From CAVVYV01 sp963752585 (GTDB lineage Bacteria; Actinomycetota; Thermoleophilia; Solirubrobacterales; 70-9), in the NCBI GenBank assembly GCA_963752585.1, contig CAVVYV010000008.1, positions 558,001 to 622,000 on the forward strand: a DNA stretch of 64,000 nucleotides, given 5' to 3'. Made by a program: the position numbers and the translations under genes. This document shows positions 48,418 through 58,249 of this stretch, piece by piece (position 1 is the stretch's first letter; the number at the start of each line of letters is the position of its first letter). Under the pieces are notes generated by a model. It was not told the DNA's origin, searched no databases, and worked only from the letters and a program-made list of their open reading frames with translations.

Positions 48418-48924
48418 CTAGCCGGAGACCTGGGCCTTCTCCCCGCTCGGGGGCTCCTCGTCGGGGTCGGTCTCCTCGGCCTCCTCCTGTTCCTGCGCCT
48501 CGTCCCCGTCTTCGTTTTCCTCCTCCGCCTCGTCCTCGTCGCCGTTCTCGTCCTCCGAATCGTCCTCGCCTTCCTCATCCTCGGAGTTCTCCTCGTCGGA
48601 CTCGGCAGTCGGCTTCTCCTCGGTCTCGTCTTCTTCGGCCGCCGAGTCGCCCGAGGTCGAGTCCGCATCGTCGGCTTCGTCCTCCGAGCGGAGCAGGAGG
48701 TAGAGCCCGACGAATGGGGACGCGATCAACGCCAGGGCGCCGAGCAGCACCGGCCAGCTGAGCACCACCCCGAGCCCAGCGTTGGCGCCGTTGTCGCTGG
48801 TCACGTAGATCGCCCAGGCGATCCAGGCGACCAGGAGGAGCCCCGCAGCGATCGCGCCGATCCCGAGCCAGGGGTTGGACCGGCCACGCTCGATCGCGGC
48901 GCTCGTCTTCTCGATCAACTCCAC
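48418..48924 (-). CDS. Membrane protein with long acidic tail
   Basis: 168 residues from a GTG at 48924. There are two membrane spans (WLGIGAIAAGLLLVAWIAWA and VLLGALALIASPFVGLYLLL) and then about 80 residues made almost only of Glu, Asp, Ser and Gly. The tail is unlikely to fold and may bind cations or basic proteins. I do not recognise a family. Longer upstream starts exist, but the segment before the GTG has no recognisable protein-like features. Convergent with lysS. Confidence 0.6.
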   Translation of the reverse strand: MELIEKTSAAIERGRSNPWLGIGAIAAGLLLVAWIAWAIYVTSDNGANAGLGVVLSWPVLLGALALIASPFVGLYLLLRSEDEADDADSTSGDSAAEEDETEEKPTAESDEENSEDEEGEDDSEDENGDEDEAEEENEDGDEAQEQEEAEETDPDEEPPSGEKAQVSG

Positions 48925-49044
48925 GAGCGGCAAGCTACCGATCCCGCTCCCGGCAAGGGCCGAAGGGAGTAGCGCCCGATCTAGTTCCCCTTCGCCGTGG
49001 CCTCGCCCTGGATCGGATTCCCGCACCTTGCAGGGACTTCCCGG

Positions 49045-49103
49045 CAGACGGCGCGGCAGAGCGGTTTCAAGCCGTCTGGGCGAGGAAAGCCCCCGGCTAT
49101 ACT
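49045..49103 (+). promoter_or_regulatory. Likely clpC promoter region with inverted repeat
   Basis: TATACT (49098-49103) is a good -10. An inverted repeat CAGACGGC-N18-GCCGTCTG (49045-49078) ends 19 bases before it and could bind a regulator or form a hairpin. No HrcA (CIRCE), CtsR or ClgR consensus was recognised. The rest of the 342-bp gap 48925-49266 shows no convincing gene; the leader from this promoter to clpC would be about 155 nt. Confidence 0.45.
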
Positions 49104-49266
49104 TTTGCCTCTCGCGTCCCCGACAGAACCGGAGGTCAGATCAAAGATCGGCGCGAAGGAGCCGATACGAGATAGGGCCCCCGGGCAGTCTGTCATCCCG
49201 TAAGCCAACGCCATCGACGACTTAGGACCAGCCGAACCGACTGATAGACCAAGAGGCAGGCGCTAG

Positions 49267-51843
<2,577 letters not shown>

Positions 51844-51847
<4 letters not shown>

Positions 51848-52998
51848 TTTCCGCACCAGCTCAGGCGGCGATCGGCACCTGGAGCGGGGGCCGGTTCCTG
51901 CGCTTCGGCGAGGCGATCGACGAGGAGCGGCTGGTGGCGCTGCTGCGCCCCGACGCGGGGATCGCGACCGTGCTCACCGCCGACGCCTACGGCCAGGGCG
52001 AGGCGGACTCGGTCCTCGGGCGGGCGCTCGACGGCGTCGCCCGCGACGCCTACAGCCTCGTCGGCGCGGTCGGCCACGACTTCTACGAGGGCGAGCGCGA
52101 TGGGCCACGGGGCTTTCCTCGGTTCACCGACCCGCGCCTCCGCGGGCCCGACGCGTACGCGGACTACCTGCGGATGGCGGCCGAGCGCAGCCTCGAGCGC
52201 CTCGGGCAGCAGCGCTTCGACCTGCTCCTCCTCCACAACCCCGACCGCCGCGGCTATGAGAGCGAGGCGGTCTGGGAGGGGATGGCGGCCCTGCGCGAGA
52301 GCGGGCTGACCGACTCGATCGGGCGTCGCCCCTGGTCCCGCCAACGGCTTCACCCTCGATCTGATCGCCTGCTTCGAGCGCTTCGGCGAGCTGATCGACT
52401 GGGCGATGATCATCCTCAACCCGCTCGAGCCCTGGCCCGGCGAGCTCTGCCTGGACGCGGCTGCCGCCGCGCGGGTGAAGGTGATCACCCGGGTGGTCGA
52501 CTACGGCGGGCTCTTCTGGGATGACGTCCTCCCGGGCGCGGAGCTGCCGGCCGGCGATCACCGCGCCTTCCGCCCCCAGGGGTGGATCGAGGAGGGGAGG
52601 GAGAAGCTCGAGCGGCTGCGGCCGATCGCCGAGCGGACCGGGCTGACGCCGATGCAGCTCGCCTGCCAGTGGAACCTCGCCCACGAGGCGGTGGAGTGCG
52701 TGGTCCCGACCCTGATCCAGGAGGCTGGGGGAGGCGGCGCGGCCGATCGAGGAGAAGCGCGCCGAGCTCGCGGCCCTGCCCGCCGGAGCGGCGCCTCACC
52801 GACGAGGATCTGGCCGAGATCCGGGCGGTGGGCGACAACGCCGGCTGCATGGCGCTGAAGGGGGCGAGCCCCGACCACACCGGCGATGAGCGCCCCGACC
52901 GCTGGCGGGTGACCGCCGCCCTCGCCGAGAGCGGGCGGCGCTGGGGGATCGACCCCGGCCGCGACCTCCGACAGGTCGCGGCGGAGAGCCTCAGCTAG
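51844..52998 (+). CDS. Aldo/keto reductase-family protein
   Basis: About 384 residues. AAIGTWSGGRFLRFGEAIDE is the typical first strand, followed by AVGHDFYEGERDG, ERLGQQRFDLLLLHNPDRRG, GMAALRESGLTDSIGVAPGP and PIAERTGLTPMQLACQWNLA. The catalytic Tyr of classical members (DxxxxY) is not obvious: ADAYGQGEADSVLGRAL occupies that place. Breaks near 52323, 52735 and 52785. No ATG, GTG or TTG lies upstream of the conserved start; a CTG or ATT overlapping the clpC stop is the only option unless the sequence is wrong there. Substrate unknown. Confidence 0.72.
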
Positions 52999-53008
52999 CG
53001 GCCCCTTC

Positions 53009-53041
53009 CTGCGACCGGTTCGCACCTGCGACCGGGTCGCA
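53009..53041 (+). promoter_or_regulatory. Two tandem 7-1-7 palindromes upstream of the DUF4331 operon
   Basis: TGCGACC-G-GTTCGCA (53010-53024, one mismatch) and TGCGACC-G-GGTCGCA (53027-53041, perfect) repeat with a 17-bp period, i.e. on about the same face per 1.6 turns. The 7-1-7 layout is that of Fur-family boxes, and a Fur-like gene lies in the same run of genes at 56165. Repeats and symmetry are seen directly; the bound protein is inferred. Confidence 0.55.
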
Positions 53042-53169
53042 AAGTTCCCTCGTTTGCAGCGGTTTCCTGATCCGCGACGGTCCTTGGCGGCGTAGCACCC
53101 CACAAGACCGAGGGCCGGACCGGCGGTCGGCTCACGGCATACCCGCAGCCACCGCCGCAAGGAGGAAGC

Positions 53170-54723
53170 ATGAAGAAGCTCATCCTCGCCGCCGCCCTCG
53201 CGGCCGTGGCAATCGCGGTACCGATGAGCATCGGTTCCTCGCATCGCGAGGCCCCCCTGACGTCGATTGACCCGACGGGGGATGAAACCGATGTCTATGC
53301 CTTTACGGCAGAGGACGCCCCCGATGCGATCACGATCGCCTCCAACTGGGTCCCGTTTGAGGACCCCGCGGGCGGTCCGAACTTCTACCGGTTCGACGAC
53401 AACGCCCGTTACTACCTGAACGTCGACAACACCGGTGACGGCGTCGCCGACATCAGATACCTGTTCGAGTTCGAGACGACGACCCGCAACCCGAAGTCGG
53501 GCCTCTACGGGAACGGCCAGCCGATCGATTCGGTCGACAGCGAGAACCTGAACGTCATCCAGACCTACTCGGTCACCCGGGAAGAGGTCGGGGGCGGCTC
53601 GGAGGTCCTCGCCAGGGACCTCCCGACACCGCCGAGCAACGTCGGGCCGAAGACGATCCCGAACTACGAGCAGGTTCAGGCCGGGGCGATCCAGGAGCTG
53701 CCCGGGGGCGGCAAGGTGTTCGCCGGCCAGCGCGAGGACCCGTTCTTCATCAGCCTCGGGCGGGTCTTCGACTACGTCAATCTGGAGGGCGCCGGCCTCG
53801 GCAACGAGGGCGGCGGAGTCGACGACATCGCCGGCTACGCGGTCCACTCGATCGTGCTCCAACTCCCCGAGTCCGAGGTGACGGCGGACGGGAAGCCGGT
53901 CGCCGACGAGAAGGCCGCGAACGCGGTCGTCGGCGTCTGGTCCTCGACCGAGCGCCAGACGATCAGCCCCGACGGCAGCGGCAGCGGCGGGTACCAGCAG
54001 ATCTCCCGCCTCGGCAACCCGCTCGTCAACGAGCTGATCATCCCGCTCGGCGAGAAGGACCGGTTCAACCGGACGACGCCGGAGGATGACGCGACCAACT
54101 ACGGCAAGTACGTGCTGGAGCCGGAGCTGGCGGCGGTGCTGAACATCCTGTTCCCGGACATGGTCAACGCGCCCGAGAAGGACCGCACGGACATCGTCCA
54201 GGCGGTGCTCCAGGGCGTGCCCGGCCTGAACGCGTTCCCCGGCAAGGCCGGAATGAACGCGACCGACACGCTCAAGCTCAACCTGGGCGTGGCGCCGGCC
54301 GCCGAGCCGAACCGGCTCGGGGTGCTGGCTGATGACACAGCGGGCTACCCGAACGGCCGTCGTCTCACCGACGACGTGGTCGACATCGACCTCCAGGTCG
54401 TCGCGGGCGCCCTCCAGGGGAACGAGGTCCCGCTCGGGGACGGCGTCAACCAGAACGACGTCGAGTTCCTGACGGAGTTCCCCTACCTGGCCCCGCCGAA
54501 GTCGGGAGCCAATCCCGACGCCGCCTACGGCTCGCAGCTGAAGGCGCTGGCGGGAGCGGACGGCTCCGACACGCTCCCCTCCTTCTCCTCCGGAGATGAT
54601 GGTGGCGAGGACGAGGACGGCGGAACCAGCGCCGTCGTCTGGATCCTGATCGGGGTCGGCGCGTTGATCCTGGCCGGACTCGCCTTCCGCGCGGGCCGCG
54701 GCTCAGGAGGCGCGCAGGCGTAA
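53170..54723 (+). CDS. DUF4331 family secreted, membrane-anchored protein
   Basis: Intact 517 residues. A signal peptide (KKLILAAALAAVAIAVPMSI) precedes the family hallmark SSHREAPLTSIDPTGDETDV. Further blocks are YLNVDNTGDGVADIRYLFEF, AGQREDPFFISLGRVFDYVN, GNPLVNELIIPLGEKDRFN and RRLTDDVVDIDLQVVAGAL. An acidic Gly/Asp linker leads to a C-terminal membrane span (VVWILIGVGALILAGLAF) and short basic end, so the domain is held outside the membrane. The function of DUF4331 is unknown. GGAGG stands just before the ATG. First gene of a run with the TPR and Fur-like genes. Confidence 0.85.
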   Translation: MKKLILAAALAAVAIAVPMSIGSSHREAPLTSIDPTGDETDVYAFTAEDAPDAITIASNWVPFEDPAGGPNFYRFDDNARYYLNVDNTGDGVADIRYLFEFETTTRNPKSGLYGNGQPIDSVDSENLNVIQTYSVTREEVGGGSEVLARDLPTPPSNVGPKTIPNYEQVQAGAIQELPGGGKVFAGQREDPFFISLGRVFDYVNLEGAGLGNEGGGVDDIAGYAVHSIVLQLPESEVTADGKPVADEKAANAVVGVWSSTERQTISPDGSGSGGYQQISRLGNPLVNELIIPLGEKDRFNRTTPEDDATNYGKYVLEPELAAVLNILFPDMVNAPEKDRTDIVQAVLQGVPGLNAFPGKAGMNATDTLKLNLGVAPAAEPNRLGVLADDTAGYPNGRRLTDDVVDIDLQVVAGALQGNEVPLGDGVNQNDVEFLTEFPYLAPPKSGANPDAAYGSQLKALAGADGSDTLPSFSSGDDGGEDEDGGTSAVVWILIGVGALILAGLAFRAGRGSGGAQA

Positions 54724-54740
54724 CCAATCGAGCCTGGATC

Positions 54741-54769
54741 GGGGCCGCCGCCGTGCCGGCGGCGGCCCC
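54741..54769 (+). terminator. Strong GC hairpin between DUF4331 and TPR genes
   Basis: Perfect 12-bp stem GGGGCCGCCGCC-GTGCC-GGCGGCGGCCCC, followed by C-rich sequence without a U-tract. It could act as a partial terminator or as an RNA-end stabiliser that sets different levels for the DUF4331 and TPR mRNAs. Confidence 0.5.
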
Positions 54770-54821
54770 CCCGGGCCCTCAACACGACAACCCCACCATC
54801 AAGGACCGAAAGGGAGATCGA

Positions 54822-56141
54822 ATGGAGTTCGCCCGAGACAGCATCGCCCTGAAGCTCGCCGCCGCCCTCTTGGCGTTCGCGGCCGCCTTCTTCGCCGTGC
54901 GCGCGATCGACGGCTCGAGCGAGCTGCCCGAGCTCGGCATGGCGGGAGCCGAGCGCCGCGAGGGGATCCTGCCAACGGCGACGACAACCGAGCGGATAGA
55001 CGCCTTGAAGGGACAGGTCGCGGATGCGCCCTCGGACCCGGAGGCCCACGCTGCGCTTGGGTCCGCCTACCTGGCCCGCATCGGCGAAACCGAGGATCCC
55101 GCTCTCTACGAAAACGCCGAGCGCTCGTTCCGGACCGCCCTCGGCCTCGCTCCCAACGACTTCGCGGCGATTGCCGGGCTCGCCGAGCTGGAGCTCTCCC
55201 GCCACCACTTCCGCCAAGGCCTCGCTCTCAGCCTCCGCGCAAGGGAAATCAATCCCTCCGTCGCGCGGGTCGACTCGGGGATCGTCGACGCGCAGATCGA
55301 GTTGGGTCGCTACGCGGCCGCCGAGCGGACCCTGGAGCGCTACATCGGCCGCCAGCCCGAGCTCGCCTCTTACTCGCGCATCTCCTACTACCGGGAGTTG
55401 CGCGGCGATCCCGCGGGCGCCCTTTCGGCGATGGAGCTGGCGGCTTCCGCCGGCGGCAGCTCGGCTGGCGCGGACTTCTCGCAGACTCTGATCGGGAGGC
55501 TTCGATTCGAGCTCGGGCAGTACGCGGAGGCCGAGCGGGTCTGGCGCGGCGTCCTGGCGCGGACCCCAAACGCCCCGGATGCGCTCTTGGGCATCGCCGC
55601 GATCGAGGCGGGGCGGGGCGATTTCACCTCGGCGATCGAGCGCCATCGGGCGGTCTTCGACGAGATCCCCGCGCCCGATCACGCCGTCTTGCTCGGCGAG
55701 TCCCTGGAGGCCGCCGGCGATCTGGATGGGGCGGCCGCCGCCTACAGCGATGGGGCCGCCGCGTTCGAGCGGCTCGAGGCCGCCGGGGCCAACGCGAGCA
55801 CGGAGCTGGCGGTGTTCGAAGCCGACCATGGGAGCATCGAGCGGGCCGTCCTCGCCGGCAAGCGGGCCTGGCGGCTCACCCCGAGCGTCCGCGCGGCCGA
55901 CGCCTACTCGTGGGCGCTGAGCGCCGCCGGGCGGGACCGGGCTGCCCTCAGCTTCTCCCACCGGGCGATGCGGCTCGGGTCGTTCGATCCCGTCTTCCTC
56001 TACCACGCCGGGATCGCGTCGCTGCGGGCCGGCGATCGGCAGCGCGCCCGGGCGCTCCTGAGCCGGCTGCTCGAGCGCAGCCCGCGATTCAGCCCGCTCC
56101 ACGCGCCCCGGGCACGCGCCGCGCTGGACCGGCTCGGCTGA
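54822..56141 (+). CDS. TPR-repeat protein with N-terminal membrane anchor
   Basis: Intact 439 residues. One N-terminal span (LKLAAALLAFAAAFFAVRAI) is followed by TPR units such as PEAHAALGSAYLARIG, YENAERSFRTALGLAPNDFA, LGRYAAAERTLERYIGRQPE, LGQYAEAERVWRGVLARTPN and AGDRQRARALLSRLLERSPR. AAAGGGAGA lies 4 bases before the ATG at 54822. A protein-interaction scaffold on the outer face of the membrane is likely. It sits between the DUF4331 and Fur-like genes and probably works with the DUF4331 protein. Confidence 0.8.
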   Translation: MEFARDSIALKLAAALLAFAAAFFAVRAIDGSSELPELGMAGAERREGILPTATTTERIDALKGQVADAPSDPEAHAALGSAYLARIGETEDPALYENAERSFRTALGLAPNDFAAIAGLAELELSRHHFRQGLALSLRAREINPSVARVDSGIVDAQIELGRYAAAERTLERYIGRQPELASYSRISYYRELRGDPAGALSAMELAASAGGSSAGADFSQTLIGRLRFELGQYAEAERVWRGVLARTPNAPDALLGIAAIEAGRGDFTSAIERHRAVFDEIPAPDHAVLLGESLEAAGDLDGAAAAYSDGAAAFERLEAAGANASTELAVFEADHGSIERAVLAGKRAWRLTPSVRAADAYSWALSAAGRDRAALSFSHRAMRLGSFDPVFLYHAGIASLRAGDRQRARALLSRLLERSPRFSPLHAPRARAALDRLG

Positions 56142-56164
56142 TCCATTTGCCGCCCCCGGGCGCT

Positions 56165-56605
56165 ATGTCCAGTGTGGACACGGTCGACGCCGCGGTCAGC
56201 GCCCTCAGACGCCGAGGGCTCCGGGCATCCTCCTCCCGGCGGTTGATCATCCAGATCCTCCGTGAGACCGTCGCCCCACTCTCCGCGCGCGAGATCTCGC
56301 GTGGACCCGACGGCGCCAGCATCGGCCTCGATCTCGCCTCCGTCTACCGGAACCTCGAGATCCTCGAGGAACACGGGCTTGTGGATCAGATCCAGGCCGG
56401 CCGTGGCCCGGGGCGCTACGTCCTCGCGGGAGGGGTGGAGCGCGAGTACCTCGTGTGCGACCGGTGCGGAGCGATTGCCGACCTGGATCCCGGCGAGATG
56501 GATGGCGTCCGCACGGTGATCCGGGAGCGATACGGCTATGAGGTCACCTTCAGGCGCGTCCCGATGGTCGGCCTCTGTCAGAAGTGCCGATCTGCGGCAG
56601 GGTGA
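56165..56605 (+). CDS. Fur-family transcriptional regulator with reduced metal site
   Basis: Intact 146 residues. The winged helix contains RSS-type SRRLIIQILRETVAPLSARE and the recognition part LDLASVYRNLEILEEHGLV. The structural zinc cysteines are present (CDRCG and CQKC). The His-rich segments that hold the regulatory metal in Fur, Zur and PerR are replaced (DQIQAGRGPG, VEREYLVC, FRRVPMVG), and only one His remains in the whole protein. It may sense no metal, or a different signal. The start codon lies inside a partial palindrome TGTCCA-GTG-TGGACA. Confidence 0.85.
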   Translation: MSSVDTVDAAVSALRRRGLRASSSRRLIIQILRETVAPLSAREISRGPDGASIGLDLASVYRNLEILEEHGLVDQIQAGRGPGRYVLAGGVEREYLVCDRCGAIADLDPGEMDGVRTVIRERYGYEVTFRRVPMVGLCQKCRSAAG

Positions 56606-56656
56606 GGGCCGCTACCCTGAGTCCGGCGCACGCCCTGCGCCTTCAGGGACGAGCAA

Positions 56657-57094
56657 TTGACGGCAGTGCTACACGCAATCCGAAGGGTCCTGGTCGGCAC
56701 CGGCTCGACCGCGTTCACCCTGATCGGCGCGGTGCTGATCGGCTTCGGGGTACCGCTCTTCTGGATCTGGATCGCCTCGCACCTCTACGACAAGCCGGGC
56801 GCCGTCAACGGCTCGGTCGCCGCCTTCATCGGCACCGGGATCCTGGTCAGCTATTGGGGGATCCTGATGATCGCCTCCTGGATCCGCGGCCGGCTGATGA
56901 ACCGGGCAGCGGAGCCGGAGCGGCGCCGCGCCTCCTGGAACCGCAGCATGCGCGACTCCCCGTACAGGCCTGGCCAGGATCGGAGCGATCCGATCGAGCG
57001 CCTCTTCGTCGCCACCGCGATCATCTCCCTGATCGGCTTCGCGGTCTGGTTCGCCTTCTTCGCCGGGGCCCCGTTCCCCAGCAACCCGGGCTGA
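56657..57094 (+). CDS. Three-span membrane protein, paralogue 1
   Basis: Intact 145 residues from TTG. Three spans: AFTLIGAVLIGFGVPLFWIW, FIGTGILVSYWGILMIASWI and FVATAIISLIGFAVWFAFFA. Between the second and third span lies a conserved loop, RRASWNRSMRDSPYRPGQ followed by SDPIERLFV. The protein at 61225 has the same layout and loop, so this is a small family duplicated within 5 kb. I do not recognise a named family. It follows the Fur-like gene by 51 bp. Confidence 0.7.
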   Translation: MTAVLHAIRRVLVGTGSTAFTLIGAVLIGFGVPLFWIWIASHLYDKPGAVNGSVAAFIGTGILVSYWGILMIASWIRGRLMNRAAEPERRRASWNRSMRDSPYRPGQDRSDPIERLFVATAIISLIGFAVWFAFFAGAPFPSNPG

Positions 57095-57110
57095 GCGCTA
57101 CCTCGCCGCG

Positions 57111-57908
57111 TCAGCCGCCGATCGGAGCCCTCGGGTTGGCGCCCCAGAAGGCAAGGGTTCCGAGCATCCCGATCAGGTGGACGAGGACGATGTTGAGGAA
57201 CATCGACTTCGCGGTAGCCGTGCCCACCCCGACGGGCCCGCCCCTGGCGGTGTAGCCGTAGTAGCAGCCGACGAGAACGATCACGGTCGCCATCGCCATC
57301 CCCTTGATCAGGCTGAATGCGAGGTCGGGCGGGTTCTGGAACATCCAGAAGATCAGGAAGTAGCCGCCCGACGAGACATCCCCGATCTGCTCGACCACGG
57401 CGATCCAGCTCGCGAAGAAGGCGACGCCAACCGCTCCCACATACATGAACGGGAGCACGATCCAGGCCGCGAGCAGGCGGGTGGCGGCCAGGAAGGTGAC
57501 CGGCGGCACGCCCATCACCTCGAGCGCGTCGATCTCGTCCGAGATCCGCATCGCCCCGAGCTCGGCGACGATCCCGGTGCCGACCTTCGCCGCCATCATG
57601 TACCCGAAGGCGTAGGGGACGAGCTCGCGCAGGTCGCACCAGGCGGCGAAGACGCCGGCGTATGCCGGAGCGCCTTGGGCGCGCAGCAGGTAGGCACCCT
57701 CGATCCCGCACTGGAGGCCGATGATGAAGACCAGGCCCCAGATCACGAGCGTCGATCCCAGGATCAGGATTCCCGCTTGCCTGAGGGTCTCGCCGAAGAA
57801 CTGGAAGACCCGGCCGCTGTAGACCAGCCCCATTACCCGGGCACAGAAGCCGAAGATCTCGCCGAGCCCGGCGAGCCAGGAGCGCGGGACCGCGATCCAG
57901 CCGTTCAT
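57111..57908 (-). CDS. MlaE/YrbE-type ABC permease
   Basis: Intact 265 residues with about five spans. The family core VAELGAMRISDEIDALEVMG and VTFLAATRLLAAWIVLPFMY is clear, followed by FSLIKGMAMATVIVLVGCYY and a C-terminal NIVLVHLIGMLGTLAF. MlaE/YrbE permeases work with MCE proteins and an ATPase in lipid transport; neither partner is in this window. The ATG overlaps the stop of the small membrane gene upstream (ATGA), so the two form an operon. Convergent with paralogue 1. Confidence 0.85.
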   Translation of the reverse strand: MNGWIAVPRSWLAGLGEIFGFCARVMGLVYSGRVFQFFGETLRQAGILILGSTLVIWGLVFIIGLQCGIEGAYLLRAQGAPAYAGVFAAWCDLRELVPYAFGYMMAAKVGTGIVAELGAMRISDEIDALEVMGVPPVTFLAATRLLAAWIVLPFMYVGAVGVAFFASWIAVVEQIGDVSSGGYFLIFWMFQNPPDLAFSLIKGMAMATVIVLVGCYYGYTARGGPVGVGTATAKSMFLNIVLVHLIGMLGTLAFWGANPRAPIGG

Positions 57909-58135
57909 CGGCCTTCGTCCAGGATTCGGATCATCACGAGCCCCGTGCCGAGGGTGAGAGCGGCGAGGACGCCCGCCCCTGGATAGACGACGGCGGCGCC
58001 GAGGCCGCTGCCGTAAAGCAGCCACAACCAGAGCATCGGGATCACCGCGATCAGCGCGGCGGCGCCAAGCCCGAGCAGGACGCGGTCCAAGGCTCCTTGC
58101 GGCAGGGGCAGTCGAACGTGCTCCCGCTCCCTCAT
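57905..58135 (-). CDS. Small two-span membrane protein coupled to the MlaE permease
   Basis: 76 residues. A charged start (MREREHVRLPLPQG) is followed by two spans (VLLGLGAAALIAVIPMLWLW and YPGAGVLAALTLGTGLVMI). The stop overlaps the start of the permease gene, indicating coupled translation and a likely shared complex. No family is recognised. It may take the place of a second YrbE-like subunit, but this is speculative. Confidence 0.6.
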   Translation of the reverse strand: MREREHVRLPLPQGALDRVLLGLGAAALIAVIPMLWLWLLYGSGLGAAVVYPGAGVLAALTLGTGLVMIRILDEGR

Positions 58136-58179
58136 GGCCCGATCGTGAACGGCTGCGAGCGCTACCGCATCAGGGAACG

Positions 58180-58223
58180 ACCCTGAACTTTTGCCTCGGG
58201 GACTGACCCTGAGCTTTTGACTC
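58180..58223 (+). repeat. Two 18-bp direct repeats before the LAL regulator gene
   Basis: ACCCTGAACTTTTGCCTC (58180-58197) and ACCCTGAGCTTTTGACTC (58206-58223) differ at two positions and have a period of 26 bp. The second ends 11 bases before a -10-like TACCTT (58235-58240). That -10 lies 9 bases before the ATG at 58250, fitting a leaderless promoter. Probable tandem activator or repressor sites. Confidence 0.55.
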
Positions 58224-58249
58224 TCGGCCCCCGGTACCTTGGTGCTCGG

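Noticed and set aside
49021..49097. tRNA-like stretch upstream of clpC (GGTTTCAAGCC flanked by complementary arms)
   Set aside because: No acceptor stem, no T-loop (GTTCGA) and arms that pair across an 18-base loop. It is an inverted repeat, not a tRNA.
48981..49214. 77-codon minus-strand open frame in the clpC upstream region
   Set aside because: It covers the likely clpC promoter, has no ribosome-binding site, and its composition does not look protein-like.
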